Below, one piece after another: positions 9,229 to 19,867 of a stretch of 64,000 nucleotides of DNA (position 1 is its first letter; each line of letters opens with the position of its first letter). The translations under genes and the position numbers were made by a program. The DNA comes from Serratia liquefaciens (GTDB lineage Bacteria; Pseudomonadota; Gammaproteobacteria; Enterobacterales; Enterobacteriaceae), in the NCBI GenBank assembly GCA_012719855.1, contig JAAXZN010000028.1, forward strand, positions 1 to 64,000, given 5' to 3'. The notes below the pieces were generated by a model that was given only the letters and a program-made list of their open reading frames with translations, did no database searches and had not been told where the DNA came from.

Positions 9229-11100
9229 TTATGCGGACAACAGTTTATTCATACGACGGATAAACTGGTTTGGATCCTCCAGGGTGCCGCGTTCAGCCAG
9301 CAGTGCCTGATCCAATAACAGGTCAATCCATTCGGCGAATTGTTCGTTATCGCCCACATCGGATGCGCGTTTGACCAACGCATGCTCCGGATTCAGTTCG
9401 AAAATGTACTTCACCGCCGGCGCTTCCTGGCCCGCAGCGGCAAACAGTTTCGCCATCTGGGTGCTCATTTCGTCGGCATCGGTGATAACGATAGCCGGCG
9501 TGTCGGTCAGACGGTGCGTCAGACGCACGTCCTTCACGCGATCGCCCAGCAGGGTTTTCACACGGTCAACAAAGGGCTCCAGCTGCTTCTCGGCGGCCTT
9601 CTGCTCTTCGGTTTCGTCTGCCAACTTGTCCAGCGCGTCATCTGCCTTGCTGACGGACTGGAACGGCTTGCCGTCGAACTCGGTCAGGTAGCTCATCATC
9701 CATTCGTCGATACGGTCGGAAAGCAGCAGCACTTCGATGCCTTTCTTGCGGAACAGCTCCAGGTGCGGGCTGCTCTTGGCGGCGGCATAGCTGTCGGCAG
9801 TGATGTAATAAATCTTCTCCTGCCCTTCTGCCATGCGGCCCACGTACTCTTCCAGCGAGACGGTTTGCGCCGAGCTGTCGTTATGGGTGGAAGCAAAGCG
9901 CAGCAGCTTGGCAATGGCTTCTTTGTTGCCACCGTCTTCCGCAGGGCCCTCTTTCAACACCAGACCGAACTGCTGCCAGAACTTCTGGTAGCCTTCCGCA
10001 TCGTCTTTAGCCAGTTTCTCCAGCATCTGCAACACACGCTTGGTCAGCGCACCGCGCAGGTTCTGGGTCACGCGGCTGTCTTGCAGGATCTCACGCGAAA
10101 CGTTCAGCGGCAGATCGTTGGAATCTATCAGACCACGCACGAAACGCAGGTAGTTCGGCATGAACTGTTCAGCGTCGTCCATGATGAACACGCGCTGCAC
10201 GTACAGCTTCAGGCCGTGCTTGTGGTCGCGGTTCCACATGTCCCATGGCGCCTGGGCCGGAATGTACAGCAGGCTGGTGTATTCCTGCTTGCCTTCCACC
10301 CGGTTGTGGCTCCAGCTCAGCGGATCGGTAAAGTCGTGCGCGATGTGCTTGTAGAACTCTTTGTATTCTTCATCGGTAACGTCAGCCTTGCTGCGGGTCC
10401 ACAGGGCCTGTGCCTTGTTGATTTTTTCCCAGGTGACGGTGCCGTCTTCTTCGTTTTTGCTTTCAATTTCAACCGGCAATGCGATGTGGTCGGAGTATTT
10501 GCCGATCACTGAGCGCAGACGCCAGGCATCGAGATACTCATCTTCGCCTTCGCGCAGATGCAGGGTAATTTCGGTTCCGCGATCTTCTTTGCTGATATCG
10601 GCAATGGTGTAATCGCCTTCGCCGACAGACTCCCAAAACACGCCTTGATCGGCCGGAGCGCCCGCTGCACGAGTACGTACAGTGACTTTATCCGCCACGA
10701 TGAACGCGGAGTAGAACCCCACGCCGAACTGACCAATCAGCTGGCTGTCTTTGGCCTGGTCGGAACCGATGGATTCCAGGAAGGCTTTGGTACCTGACTT
10801 GGCAATGGTACCCAGGTTTTCAATCACTTCCTCACGGCTCATGCCAATGCCGTTGTCGGCAATGGTCAACGTACGCTGCTCTTTATCGAAGGAAAGGCGC
10901 ACACGCAACTCGCCGTCACCTTCATACAGCTCAGGCGTCGACAGTGCGCGGAAACGCAGCTTGTCGGCGGCATCCGAGGCGTTGGAGATCAACTCGCGCA
11001 GGAAAATTTCTTTATTGGAGTACAGCGAATGAATCATCAAATGAAGCAGTTGTTTTACTTCAGACTGGAAACCACGGGTTTCTTGACCTTTCATACTCAT
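9229..11100 (-). CDS. htpG: HtpG, Hsp90-family chaperone
   Basis: A cytosolic ATP-dependent dimeric chaperone of about 623 residues (E. coli 624). The N-terminal GHKL ATPase fold shows the ATP-binding motifs [13 protein letters not shown] (about residue 37), DNGIGM and [11 protein letters not shown]. Middle and C-terminal dimerisation domains follow. Two in-frame ATGs lie six bases apart: 11100 (MSMKGQE) and 11094 (MKGQE). GAGG is 6 nt from the first and 12 nt from the second, so I chose 11100. The E. coli start corresponds to 11094. A sigma32-type promoter lies directly upstream. Confidence 0.97.
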   Translation of the reverse strand: MSMKGQETRGFQSEVKQLLHLMIHSLYSNKEIFLRELISNASDAADKLRFRALSTPELYEGDGELRVRLSFDKEQRTLTIADNGIGMSREEVIENLGTIAKSGTKAFLESIGSDQAKDSQLIGQFGVGFYSAFIVADKVTVRTRAAGAPADQGVFWESVGEGDYTIADISKEDRGTEITLHLREGEDEYLDAWRLRSVIGKYSDHIALPVEIESKNEEDGTVTWEKINKAQALWTRSKADVTDEEYKEFYKHIAHDFTDPLSWSHNRVEGKQEYTSLLYIPAQAPWDMWNRDHKHGLKLYVQRVFIMDDAEQFMPNYLRFVRGLIDSNDLPLNVSREILQDSRVTQNLRGALTKRVLQMLEKLAKDDAEGYQKFWQQFGLVLKEGPAEDGGNKEAIAKLLRFASTHNDSSAQTVSLEEYVGRMAEGQEKIYYITADSYAAAKSSPHLELFRKKGIEVLLLSDRIDEWMMSYLTEFDGKPFQSVSKADDALDKLADETEEQKAAEKQLEPFVDRVKTLLGDRVKDVRLTHRLTDTPAIVITDADEMSTQMAKLFAAAGQEAPAVKYIFELNPEHALVKRASDVGDNEQFAEWIDLLLDQALLAERGTLEDPNQFIRRMNKLLSA

Positions 11101-11146
11101 TGATTACCTCAAAGACAATAGCTACCAAAAGCGAACAATGAGGATC

Positions 11147-11175
11147 AAGTGGGGGTAAGGGCGTTGTTTTTCAAG
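11147..11175 (-). promoter_or_regulatory. htpG: sigma32 heat-shock promoter of htpG
   Basis: Read on the - strand: CTTGAAA (-35), a 13-nt spacer, then CCCCCACTT (-10), about 50 nt before the htpG start. This is a near-consensus RpoH promoter. Confidence 0.8.
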
Positions 11176-11206
11176 CGGCTGGGGGAAAATTTTTGCAGGA
11201 AACTAA

Positions 11207-11225
11207 CGGGGCCGCGATGGCCCCG
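11207..11225 (-). terminator. recR: recR hairpin terminator
   Basis: CGGGGCC (11207-11213) and GGCCCCG (11219-11225) form a 7-bp GC stem with a 5-nt loop, 8 nt past the recR stop. The following tract is only weakly T-rich, so termination may be partial. Confidence 0.55.
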
Positions 11226-11232
11226 CTAAAGA

Positions 11233-11837
11233 TCAGAACTTGATGACGTGACGACCGGCCAGGGAATGCGACAACGTGGTGCCGTCGACCATTTCCAGTT
11301 CACCGCCCACCGGTACGCCGTGGGCAATGCGGCTGGCGACCACGCCATACTGGCCGCACATCTCGGCGATGTAGTTGGCGGTTGCCTCACCTTCCACCGT
11401 CGGGTTGGTGGCCAGGATCACTTCGGTGATGCTTTCTTTTTCCAGCCGTTGCTCCAGCCGATCCAGACCGATATCACCGGGCCCAATGCCGTCCATCGGC
11501 GACAGGTGGCCCATCAGCACAAAGTAGCGTCCGGCGAACTGGCCGGTCTGCTCGATGGCGTGAATATCAGCCGGGCTTTCCACCACGCAGATCTGGCCGT
11601 TTTGCTGACGGCGCGGATTGGCGCAGATGGTGCAAACGTCCTGCTCGGTGAACGTACGGCAATCGGCGCAGTGGCCGATCTCTGACATGGCGCGGGTCAG
11701 CGCCTGCGCCAGGCGCATCCCCCCGCTGCGATCGCGCTGCAGCAGCTGGAACGCCATACGCTGCGCCGACTTCGGGCCAACGCCCGGCAGGCAGCGCAAC
11801 GCCTCCATCAGTGTTTCAAGGAGCGGGCTGGTCTGCA

Positions 11838-11838
<1 letters not shown>
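11233..11838 (-). CDS. recR: RecR, recombination mediator
   Basis: The 201-residue partner of RecF and RecO; it loads RecA on SSB-coated gaps. Visible elements: an N-terminal helix-hairpin-helix with [17 protein letters not shown]; a four-cysteine zinc finger (CADC...CTIC, about residues 57-72); and a TOPRIM domain starting at [15 protein letters not shown]. The start codon overlaps the ybaB stop by one base (TAATG), so translation is coupled. The order dnaX-ybaB-recR is that of other enterobacteria. Confidence 0.97.
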
Positions 11839-12182
<344 letters not shown>

Positions 12183-12208
12183 CTAGGGCCGCGCACTTTA
12201 CACGGCGT

Positions 12209-14158
12209 TTAAATGGGGCGAATACTCTCTTCATCCAGGTCTGCGTCGAAGAACCGGCGCAGCGTTTGGATATTGGTATCCGCAACGATCGACTGGCGCG
12301 CCTGCGCCAGTTTTTCTTCATAAATGGCTTGGCGCCACTCCAGCGGAGTCCGCTCCGCCGGATTATCGTCTTCCACCACGGTCAGCTCAACCGGACTGCC
12401 GTGCAGCTCGGTGAGTGCATCGGTCAACACCTTCTGCGCCGAAGGCGAGTTCAGATGGCGCTGCGACGACCGCAGATGAAGACAAATTTTACCTGGTTCC
12501 AGCACTTCTTTAACCGCGTTCAACGCCAGTTGCTGCACCAGTTTTGGAATTTTCAGCTTATCGATTTCCGCCGCCCAGGCATCGCGTTCCAGCGACTCCA
12601 CCACCAGCTTGGCTGACAGTTCGGGCGTTTTTTCATGCTCAAGCGCAGTGCGCAGCGCTTTTGGCGTCGCCAGCGGTTCCGGCTCGGCCTCTGGCTCGGT
12701 CTGCGCGCGCCAGCGATATGCTTCCGGCTTGGCCGGTTTTTGCTGAACCAGTTTTTCCGCCTGGCGCTGCTGGCTGCGCTCAGTCACGGAAGCCAACCGC
12801 TCCAGTGCTGAGTTTGCCGGCCGCGCTTTTCCTGGCGCCGCCGGTTCACTCTTTTTTGGTGTGGATGCTCCCTGCCGTAACAGCTGGGTGCGCGCCTTTA
12901 ATAATTGCGCGGTGGCATCCGGTAAACTCGCTGGCGGATTGTTCTGCGGGGCGGCCTGCCCTAACGGCGGTGGCGCGTCCTGAAACTGTGGCGGCTGAGC
13001 CGATGGTGCCTGCGGCTGCGCCATCTGCGCCGGAGCAGTTTGCACCATCGCCACCGGCTCCGGGATCACCGCTTTCGGGTGAAACGCCAGCGCACGCAGC
13101 AGGGTCATCTCGACCCCCATACGGCGATCCGGCGCAAAGGCCAGTTCTTTACGGCCGACCAGCAGCGTTTGGTAATAAAGCTGTACGTCCGTCGGCGGTA
13201 AAGTTCGCGCCAACTCACGTAGCCGCTGTTCAATGGCGGCGTAATGATTGTCCAGTACCGATGGCAGCAGTTGCACCATCGCAATCCGGTGCAGCAAGGC
13301 CAGCGTTTCGACCAGCAGGTTTTCCCAGTCAACACCGCGTGAAGCGGCCTGCGCGACCTGCGCCATCACCTTTTCGCCATCGGCGCTCACCAGCGCTTCG
13401 AGGATCGCCAGCGGCTGTTCGTCGTCGAGCGTGCCGAGCATTTGGCTAACGGTGACGGTGGTCACCTGCCCCTGGCCCATCGCGATAGCCTGGTCGGTGA
13501 GGCTCAGCGCATCACGCATGCTGCCGTCGGCGGCACGCGCTATCAGCTGCAGAGCGCGCTGGTCGCTGGTGATTTGTTCTGCCTGCAGAACCGTTTCCAA
13601 CTGGTTACGGATCTGCTCGACATCCAAAGCCTTAAGATGAAATTGCAAGCAACGCGACAAGATGGTGACCGGCAGCTTCTGCGGATCGGTGGTCGCGAGC
13701 AGGAATTTAACGTGAGAAGGCGGCTCTTCCAGCGTTTTCAACAGCGCATTGAAGCTGTGACGCGAGAGCATGTGCACTTCGTCAATCAGGTAAACCTTGA
13801 AGCGGCCTCGGGCGGGGGCGTACTGGACGTTATCCAGCAGATCGCGGGTATCTTCCACCTTGGTTCTGGACGCGGCGTCGATCTCGATCAGATCAACAAA
13901 GCGCCCCTGCTCAATCTCGCGGCAGTTGTCGCATTGACCGCACGGTGTGGCGGTGATGCCGGTTTCACAGTTCAGGCCTTTGGCCAGCAGGCGCGCAATG
14001 GTGGTTTTACCCACGCCGCGCGTGCCCGAGAACAGATAGGCGTGATGAATCCGCCCCAGCGAGAGGCCGTTAGCCAGCGCAGTCAGGACATGTTCCTGTC
14101 CGACAACATCTGCAAACGTTTGAGGGCGCCACTTACGGGCAAGAACCTGATAGCTCAT
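12209..14158 (-). CDS. dnaX: DNA polymerase III tau subunit; gamma by frameshift
   Basis: The clamp-loader ATPase that ties the replicative polymerase and helicase together. The full tau product is 649 residues (E. coli 643). Visible elements: Walker A GTRGVGKTTIARLL at about residue 45, a zinc site CGQCDNC, and the SRCLQF sensor region near residue 170. A proline- and alanine-rich linker leads to the DnaB- and polymerase-binding C-terminal domains. A programmed -1 frameshift at 12851-12857 yields gamma of about 437 residues, ending at the TGA at 12846-12848. It heads the dnaX-ybaB-recR operon. Confidence 0.97.
   Translation of the reverse strand: MSYQVLARKWRPQTFADVVGQEHVLTALANGLSLGRIHHAYLFSGTRGVGKTTIARLLAKGLNCETGITATPCGQCDNCREIEQGRFVDLIEIDAASRTKVEDTRDLLDNVQYAPARGRFKVYLIDEVHMLSRHSFNALLKTLEEPPSHVKFLLATTDPQKLPVTILSRCLQFHLKALDVEQIRNQLETVLQAEQITSDQRALQLIARAADGSMRDALSLTDQAIAMGQGQVTTVTVSQMLGTLDDEQPLAILEALVSADGEKVMAQVAQAASRGVDWENLLVETLALLHRIAMVQLLPSVLDNHYAAIEQRLRELARTLPPTDVQLYYQTLLVGRKELAFAPDRRMGVEMTLLRALAFHPKAVIPEPVAMVQTAPAQMAQPQAPSAQPPQFQDAPPPLGQAAPQNNPPASLPDATAQLLKARTQLLRQGASTPKKSEPAAPGKARPANSALERLASVTERSQQRQAEKLVQQKPAKPEAYRWRAQTEPEAEPEPLATPKALRTALEHEKTPELSAKLVVESLERDAWAAEIDKLKIPKLVQQLALNAVKEVLEPGKICLHLRSSQRHLNSPSAQKVLTDALTELHGSPVELTVVEDDNPAERTPLEWRQAIYEEKLAQARQSIVADTNIQTLRRFFDADLDEESIRPI
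12817..12873 (-). promoter_or_regulatory. dnaX: dnaX programmed -1 ribosomal frameshift element
   Basis: Read on the - strand there are three parts: an internal Shine-Dalgarno AGGGAGC (12867-12873); 9 nt later the slippery heptamer A AAA AAG in the dnaX frame (12851-12857); then a 10-bp stem with one mismatch (12817-12844) enclosing CAGGAAAA. A -1 slip adds one glutamate (GAG) and stops at TGA. All three elements of the E. coli signal are present. Confidence 0.9.
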
Positions 14159-14197
14159 TAATACCGGAAAAGTCGAGTAATCTGGAGGGTCATGCTA

Positions 14198-14231
14198 ACA
14201 CAGCCCCGCGGCGTTCCGCGAGGCCGTTGTG
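14198..14231 (-). terminator. GC-rich hairpin between apt and dnaX
   Basis: An imperfect inverted repeat with a CGCGG/CCGCG core, a CGTT loop and outer CACA/TGTG arms. It starts 11 nt after the apt stop. There is no strong T-tract, so it is a candidate terminator only. Confidence 0.4.
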
Positions 14232-14241
14232 GTAATGCAGA

Positions 14242-14793
14242 TCAGTGGCCGGCGAAGTTGACCAGGCTGTAGCATTCAATACCCAGGGAGTTCAAACGCG
14301 CTTCACCGCCAAGATCCGGCAGGTTAATAATGAAAGCGGCGTCTTTGACTTCGCCGCCCAGACGGCGGATCAGTTTTGCGGTAGCTTCGATGGTGCCACC
14401 GGTGGCCAGCAGATCGTCCACCACCAGCACTTTATCACCGGCACTGATGGCATCGGTGTGGATTTCCAACTGGTCAGTACCGTATTCCAGCTCATAACTT
14501 TCGCTGAGCGTCGCACGCGGCAGCTTGCCCGGTTTACGCACCGGAACAAAACCCACGCCCAGCGCCAACGCCACCGGGGCGCCAAACAGGAAACCGCGCG
14601 CTTCGGTACCTACCACCTTGGTCACGCCCGCTTCGCGAAAACGCTCGACCAGCAATTCAATGCTGGCGGCATAGGCCAGCGGGTTTTCCAGCAGGCTGGT
14701 GACGTCACGGAACAGTATGCCCGGCTTAGGGTAATCCGGAATGGTTTTGATACTGTCTTTAATAAACTGAAGCTGCTGTGCAGTAGCGGTCAT
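14242..14793 (-). CDS. apt: Adenine phosphoribosyltransferase
   Basis: Converts adenine and PRPP to AMP in purine salvage; a cytosolic homodimer. I set the start at 14793 ([10 protein letters not shown]), giving 183 residues as in E. coli. The longer reading frame adds 25 residues not found in the family. The PRPP-binding motif [13 protein letters not shown] is at about residue 124. It lies upstream of dnaX on the same strand, separated from it by a hairpin. Adenine can alternatively be deaminated by the ade product encoded at 31.3 kb. Confidence 0.97.
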   Translation of the reverse strand: MTATAQQLQFIKDSIKTIPDYPKPGILFRDVTSLLENPLAYAASIELLVERFREAGVTKVVGTEARGFLFGAPVALALGVGFVPVRKPGKLPRATLSESYELEYGTDQLEIHTDAISAGDKVLVVDDLLATGGTIEATAKLIRRLGGEVKDAAFIINLPDLGGEARLNSLGIECYSLVNFAGH

Positions 14794-14985
14794 AATTATT
14801 GCCTGATAAAACTGCCTGATGACTTGCGCGCAGGTCGTCTGGAACCCGATCCCGAGATAAACAGGCAATGGGTAGCACCCCGCGCACGAAAACGCCCAAA
14901 TCTATGCAAACTGGCGGACAAATGCAACTCTCCGCTGCTTCTTTCAAGCCGCGCCCTGAAAGCTATTGGATATCATAAGCCACAA

Positions 14986-15366
14986 TCAACGCTGTTTTTG
15001 TTGCGATAAGTCAACAACCGGCAGGCGCAACATAAAGGTCAGCAAAATAGCCAACATCAGTAACAGCACACCGCGCACCCACCAGATTTTCACCAGCCAC
15101 AACGAAAGCGCGAATGTCAGCACAATCACCACCACCGCCTTCCATTTAGCCCCCGGCGGCAAAGCGCGATGCTGCTGCCAATGGCGCAGATAAGGCCCGA
15201 ACCAGGAGCGATACAGCAGCCAACTGTGGAATCGCGGCGACGAACGGGCGAAGCACCAGGCGGCCAACAGCAGAAACGGCGTCGTCGGCAGCAGCGGCAA
15301 AACCACGCCCAGCGTCGCCAACACCACCGCCAACCAACCGAGGATAATCAATAACCAACGCGTCAT
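14986..15366 (-). CDS. ybaN: YbaN, DUF454 inner-membrane protein
   Basis: A 126-residue hydrophobic protein (E. coli YbaN 125) with about three to four membrane segments. The family signature includes LPTTPFLLLAAWCFARSSPRF (in two parts: the LPTTP loop and the CFARSS motif). Function is unknown. It is divergent from priC and upstream of apt with a 192-bp gap. Confidence 0.93.
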   Translation of the reverse strand: MTRWLLIILGWLAVVLATLGVVLPLLPTTPFLLLAAWCFARSSPRFHSWLLYRSWFGPYLRHWQQHRALPPGAKWKAVVVIVLTFALSLWLVKIWWVRGVLLLMLAILLTFMLRLPVVDLSQQKQR

Positions 15367-15516
15367 GCGAGCCCTTGTCCATCAACCTGTCTGGCGTTAC
15401 TTTATCACCGCCTTCCCCTGTGCCACCAGCCGCAACGGGCGGAATATAGGCACGGTGCTTGTTTCACGACGCGATCGCGGGCAAGCTGAGCCCACTATCC
15501 CCCCAATGGAGCCAAC

Positions 15517-16053
15517 GTGAGCACCCAGCGTCTTTTAGAAGCGTTAGAACAACAAATCAAGGTATTGGCCAGCGAGATCACGCCACGCGGCGACGCGCCG
15601 ATCCCGCAGGCACGCTTCGATACTGCGCTGTTCTCTAACCGCGGTACACGACTGCGCGATTATCTGACCGAAGTGCAAAAAAATTTCGCCCAGCTGCAGA
15701 CGGCGGCCAACGACAACCGCACCACTCAGGTAGCCTTCCTGGCCGAAAAGTTGCTGGCGCAGCTCACCGCCCTGCAACGCGAGCTGGCAACCCAGGCGCT
15801 GCGCCGTAAGAATCAACCCAAAGAAGTGGCAGCGGTCGACTTGTATCACAAGCTGGCCGAACATCAGGATTACGAACGTCGGATCATTGCAATGATTCAG
15901 GATCGGGAAAGCCTGCTGGGAAGGCAGACGACGCTGGCGGCACAGCAAAAGCTTCAGCATGAGCTGGCTGCGTTAGAAGGCCGACTGACGCGTTGCCGTC
16001 AAGCTCTGGCGCGCATTGAGCGCAGTATTGAACGTAAAGAAAACGGTTTTTGA
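15517..16053 (+). CDS. priC: PriC, primosomal replication protein N''
   Basis: A 178-residue protein (E. coli 175) that reloads DnaB at stalled forks lacking a long leading-strand gap. It is mostly helical with many charged and glutamine residues. The conserved patches LFSNRGTRLRDYL (about residue 45) and HQDYERRI (about residue 118) are visible. The ATG is preceded by GGAGCC. The downstream neighbour ybaM is the same as in E. coli. Confidence 0.93.
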   Translation: MSTQRLLEALEQQIKVLASEITPRGDAPIPQARFDTALFSNRGTRLRDYLTEVQKNFAQLQTAANDNRTTQVAFLAEKLLAQLTALQRELATQALRRKNQPKEVAAVDLYHKLAEHQDYERRIIAMIQDRESLLGRQTTLAAQQKLQHELAALEGRLTRCRQALARIERSIERKENGF

Positions 16054-16154
16054 AGATTTATCACAATATTTTAATGATTATTCCCCCCAATCGGGCTTGT
16101 TCACTATACTCAGCCGAACGAAGTATCATTCATCTCAATTAAAACGTGGGTTTT

Positions 16155-16334
16155 ATGTCTCTAGAAAATGCCTCACCAGAATTGCAACTGGCGGTAGATC
16201 TGATTTACCTGCTGGAATGCAATGAAATCGATCCCGCCACTGCGCTGGCGGCGCTGGATATTGTCAAACGGGACTATCAGGAAAAGCTGCAGCGCAACGG
16301 CGCCACCTCCCCTTACCTGCCTGTCGGGCAGTAA
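16155..16334 (+). CDS. ybaM: YbaM, small conserved protein
   Basis: A 59-residue protein beginning [20 protein letters not shown], close to the E. coli YbaM sequence of about 53 residues. An in-frame GTG 9 nt upstream would add three residues. The ATG is preferred because the conserved N-terminus is MSLENA. Function is unknown. It follows priC by about 100 bp. Confidence 0.88.
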   Translation: MSLENASPELQLAVDLIYLLECNEIDPATALAALDIVKRDYQEKLQRNGATSPYLPVGQ

Positions 16335-16359
16335 AAAGGGTTCAGCCTGCGCTGAACCC
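16332..16359 (-). terminator. mscK/ybaM convergent terminator
   Basis: GGGTTCAGC and GCTGAACCC (16338-16359) form a 9-bp stem with a CTGC loop. AAAAA on its left becomes the T-tract for mscK on the - strand. It begins immediately after the ybaM stop and may also end ybaM. Confidence 0.8.
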
Positions 16360-16371
16360 TGGATCCTCGTT

Positions 16372-19300
16372 CTACTCTCCTGCCGTTGTGCCGCCCTGAT
16401 CCGGCGATAACGTCCGTTTCACTTCCTGCACCTCGTTGCCCTGCTGATTGTGCAAATAGACCTCGAGCTGGTTGAAAGCAATGTTGATGTCGTTTTCACG
16501 ACACAGGCGTTCGATAGAGCGGTTCAGTTCGTCAACGGTGTAGCTGCGGTCGCGTAGCTCGCGCACGTAAAGGCGCAGCTCATGATCCAGCGTGCTGGCG
16601 CCGAAATTCAGGAAGAACACCTGCGGTTCCGGATCGCTCATCACTCGTGGGTTATCATGCGCCGCCTTCAACAGCACCGCTTTCACTTTGTCCAAATCGG
16701 AGCCGTAGGCCACTCCCACCTTGATTAAAACGCGAGTGATAGTGTCTGACAGCGACCAGTTGATCAGCCGTTCGGTCACAAATGCCTTATTCGGAATGAT
16801 CACCTCTTTGCGGTCAAAGTCAGTGATGGTGGTGGCGCGAATGCGGATTTTGCTGACCGAGCCGGAGAAAGTGCCAATAGTAATGGTATCGCCAATACGG
16901 ATCGGCCGTTCGAACAGGATGATCAGACCGGAGACAAAGTTGGCAAAAATCTCCTGCAACCCGAAGCCCAACCCGACGGTCAAGCCAGCCGCCAGCCACT
17001 GAAGTTTATCCCAGGAGACGCCCAGCGACCCTAGCGCGGTGACGGCACCCACGGTGGTGATCAGGTAGGTGAGTATGGTGGTGACGGCATAAGACGTCCC
17101 CTGCCGCAGCTGCAGCCGCGACAGCACCACCACTTCCAGCAGACCGGGCAGGTTGCGCGTCATCACGTAAGCAACGATCACCGCCGCTATCGCCACCATC
17201 ATGTTGCCCAACGTCACCGCCTGCGCCACGCTGCTGCCGGCGACCGTGGTGGTGTAATGCCACAGCGTAATGCTGTCCAGGTACGAAATGACCGTCACCA
17301 AATCTGACCAAATGCCATACAGGGCGCTGGCGAAGATAATAAACAGCACCATGGTGGTCAGACGCAGCGACTGCTGGTTGATCTGATCGAGCGCCAAAGG
17401 CGGCTCCTCAACCGGTTCAACCCCTTCGGCTCCCTCTTTCTCTTTCGCCAGGCTCTGACGACGAGCTATCGCGCGGCGGTAAGCCAGACGGCGCGCCGCG
17501 ACGCTCAGCCCGCGAATGGCGGTCAGATACACGATGTTCCACAGGAAAAACAGATACAGGCTGTCGATCCAGCGGCCGGCTAACCGCAACGTGGTATAGA
17601 AATAGCCGGCGAACATCAGCCCCAGCAGGATCAGCGGCGTGGCGGCAATGGCGGTAACAATGATCAGCCGTACCGCGTGCGAGCCTTTTTCACGCCAGCT
17701 GTCGCGGCACAACGGAAACACCAGCACCGCCAGCAGTGCCAACGTCAACATCACCACCACCTGGCCGATAACGTCTTCCACCAGACGAAGTGGCGCTTTC
17801 TCACCCAACACCGACCAGAAGATCAGCGGCAGCAACGCCAAGCCCAAACGCATCGTCTGACGACGGTAATGCGCACAAAGCTCGGCGGCGAAGTTGAAAT
17901 GCCGTTCGCAGATGCCGCCAGGTGCCAGCGTGCGGTAGGTAAAGCCGAAAATCAGCCAGAACAACGCCAGCTGTTGCGACAATGCCCAGAGAAAATCGCT
18001 GAGGCCGATTTCGGCACGGTAACACCAGAAACCGGCCCCCAGCAGCAACGCCGAACCGGGCAGCACCTTCAGCAGGGTCAACACAATGGCCTTGGGGGTG
18101 TGCATCTGGCTATCACGCTTTAACTGTCCCACGTCATTGGCCAGCTTCTGCAAATGGGTGTCTATCAGCTTGTAACGCCAGCGCAACAGGCCGATCAGCA
18201 ACAGCAGCGGGATCAGCATGACCAGTGAATTCAGTCCGCCCTGCAGTATTTTGCCGAGATCGACTTTGAAATCGAGCGCAGCCAGTTGATCTCTCACCGC
18301 CCCCGGCAAGGCTTTCAACCACGCCAGATCGACCGGTTTGTTGCTGTTTACCCAGAAAATCTGCTGGGTCAGGGTATCTCGCAGCGAGCTGTTAACGCTG
18401 GTTAACTGCTGTTGGTTGATCTGCAGGCTGATCGATTGTGCCAACTGATTACTGAGCTGTTTGTTTAACTGATCCAACAGTTCGCGGCGCATATCGACGA
18501 TTTCATTCAGGGCATCCAGCACGTCGGCGCCGGCTTTTTCTTTGCTGTCGGCGACCAGCTTGTTGATGTAATCGTCACCCTTGAACAGATCGTCGCGCTG
18601 TTGGTTGATATCAAACTGTTCCAGGCGCAGATCGGCGATGCGCGTGCCCATATCCGCCACCAAGGTGCCCTGCGGCAGGCTTTGTTGCTGCTGATAAAGA
18701 ATGCGCGACAGCACCAGGCTGCCTTTCAATACCTGGATCTGCTCCTTCAGATTGCGTTCCGCCTGCAGGCCGCGATCCAGCCAGTTCTTTACCCGAATAT
18801 TCTGCTGGAACAGGACGTTGCTCTCTTCCGTGGCGGCAATCAGCCGCTGGCTGAGCTGGCGGTTAACGTCCAGCTCTTTGCTGACCAACTGGTCGTGCTG
18901 GATGTCCGTGGCGTCTTCCGGATTCTGCGCCTCTTTGGCGGTTTTTTCCGACAGCGTCAGGCGCTTGCTGTTGACCACTTCTTGCAACAGTTGCACGTTG
19001 TGGTCGAGCGCATCGATATGCCCGGTCGTATAATCGCGCTGCTTCTGCAGCAGATCTTGTAAGGTAGTGTTGGCTTCCAGACTTTTACGTTGCAGGTCGA
19101 TCTGCGCATTGAGCAGCGTTTGCTCGGTGGCCAGCATCACCAGCTGACTGTCGCGCAGTGAGTTTTGCCCCGGCGTCTGATCGTTGATTTGGTTCCGAAT
19201 TTCCTGCAGCCGTTGGGAAGCGGTATACATGCTGCTCTGCACCCGTTCCGGTTGAGTCTGCAACGAAACCAGCTGGCTGTTATAGGTGGAAAGGTTTTCC

Positions 19301-19767
19301 TGCGCCGTCTGCAGGTCGTCGAGCGTCTGGTAGAGCCGGGTTTCCAATTGGCGCAGGGAAAGCGGCAGCAGTTCGGCCCTGGCGGCTGCGCTATCGACCG
19401 GCGTTTTGAGCGCCGCCAGGTCGTCGGTCACCTGACGCAGCTTGCCCGGTGCCAGCTGCAACTGTTGCTTAAGCTGCGCGCCATCCTGCCTGGTGCGTTC
19501 AATCGCATCCAGCAACTCGAGCGTACGGGTGAGATCCTGCTGCGTGAGTTTGTTGACCGGCGTCAGCGTCTTTTGCTTGTTCAGCGCATCAAGCTGGCTT
19601 TGGATTTCGCTGCGTGAAGGCAAATCGCCATTGAGCGTGGCATAGGCGGCTGGTGGGCAGATCGCGCAAACCGCGATCAGCAAAAACAGGGCAAAGGCGC
19701 GGGAGAACTCCACGCCGAAGAACGAGAATAGCGGCAGAAAAAGACGTTTGGCTAACCTGCGATGCAT
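16372..19767 (-). CDS. mscK: MscK (KefA), potassium-dependent mechanosensitive channel
   Basis: A very large inner-membrane channel of the MscS superfamily that opens on membrane tension; in E. coli it needs high external K+. It is about 1131 residues (E. coli 1120). A signal peptide is followed by a roughly 450-residue periplasmic glutamine-rich coiled-coil domain, then about 11 membrane segments. The C-terminal MscS core has pore helix residues GLTVGLGFGLQEIFANF near 925 and FERPIRIGDTITIG after it. The start is set at the ATG at 19767; the longer frame uses TTG at 19785. Confidence 0.95.
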   Translation of the reverse strand: MHRRLAKRLFLPLFSFFGVEFSRAFALFLLIAVCAICPPAAYATLNGDLPSRSEIQSQLDALNKQKTLTPVNKLTQQDLTRTLELLDAIERTRQDGAQLKQQLQLAPGKLRQVTDDLAALKTPVDSAAARAELLPLSLRQLETRLYQTLDDLQTAQENLSTYNSQLVSLQTQPERVQSSMYTASQRLQEIRNQINDQTPGQNSLRDSQLVMLATEQTLLNAQIDLQRKSLEANTTLQDLLQKQRDYTTGHIDALDHNVQLLQEVVNSKRLTLSEKTAKEAQNPEDATDIQHDQLVSKELDVNRQLSQRLIAATEESNVLFQQNIRVKNWLDRGLQAERNLKEQIQVLKGSLVLSRILYQQQQSLPQGTLVADMGTRIADLRLEQFDINQQRDDLFKGDDYINKLVADSKEKAGADVLDALNEIVDMRRELLDQLNKQLSNQLAQSISLQINQQQLTSVNSSLRDTLTQQIFWVNSNKPVDLAWLKALPGAVRDQLAALDFKVDLGKILQGGLNSLVMLIPLLLLIGLLRWRYKLIDTHLQKLANDVGQLKRDSQMHTPKAIVLTLLKVLPGSALLLGAGFWCYRAEIGLSDFLWALSQQLALFWLIFGFTYRTLAPGGICERHFNFAAELCAHYRRQTMRLGLALLPLIFWSVLGEKAPLRLVEDVIGQVVVMLTLALLAVLVFPLCRDSWREKGSHAVRLIIVTAIAATPLILLGLMFAGYFYTTLRLAGRWIDSLYLFFLWNIVYLTAIRGLSVAARRLAYRRAIARRQSLAKEKEGAEGVEPVEEPPLALDQINQQSLRLTTMVLFIIFASALYGIWSDLVTVISYLDSITLWHYTTTVAGSSVAQAVTLGNMMVAIAAVIVAYVMTRNLPGLLEVVVLSRLQLRQGTSYAVTTILTYLITTVGAVTALGSLGVSWDKLQWLAAGLTVGLGFGLQEIFANFVSGLIILFERPIRIGDTITIGTFSGSVSKIRIRATTITDFDRKEVIIPNKAFVTERLINWSLSDTITRVLIKVGVAYGSDLDKVKAVLLKAAHDNPRVMSDPEPQVFFLNFGASTLDHELRLYVRELRDRSYTVDELNRSIERLCRENDINIAFNQLEVYLHNQQGNEVQEVKRTLSPDQGGTTAGE

Positions 19768-19867
19768 GATTTGGCTTCGAATCAATAAAGAAGCCTAAAG
19801 ATTATCACGATCGCAGAGAGCCAAAGAATAAGAAAAGCGTTGCGGGTGATGTACAAATGTCGCGGAC

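Noticed and set aside
9340-10512. A 390-codon open frame antisense to htpG
   Set aside because: Shadow of htpG. No recognisable domain, and the composition is that of an antisense frame.
12544-13449. A 301-codon Pro/Ala-rich frame opposite dnaX
   Set aside because: The proline- and alanine-rich reading comes from the GC-rich dnaX linker region; no start signal or homology.
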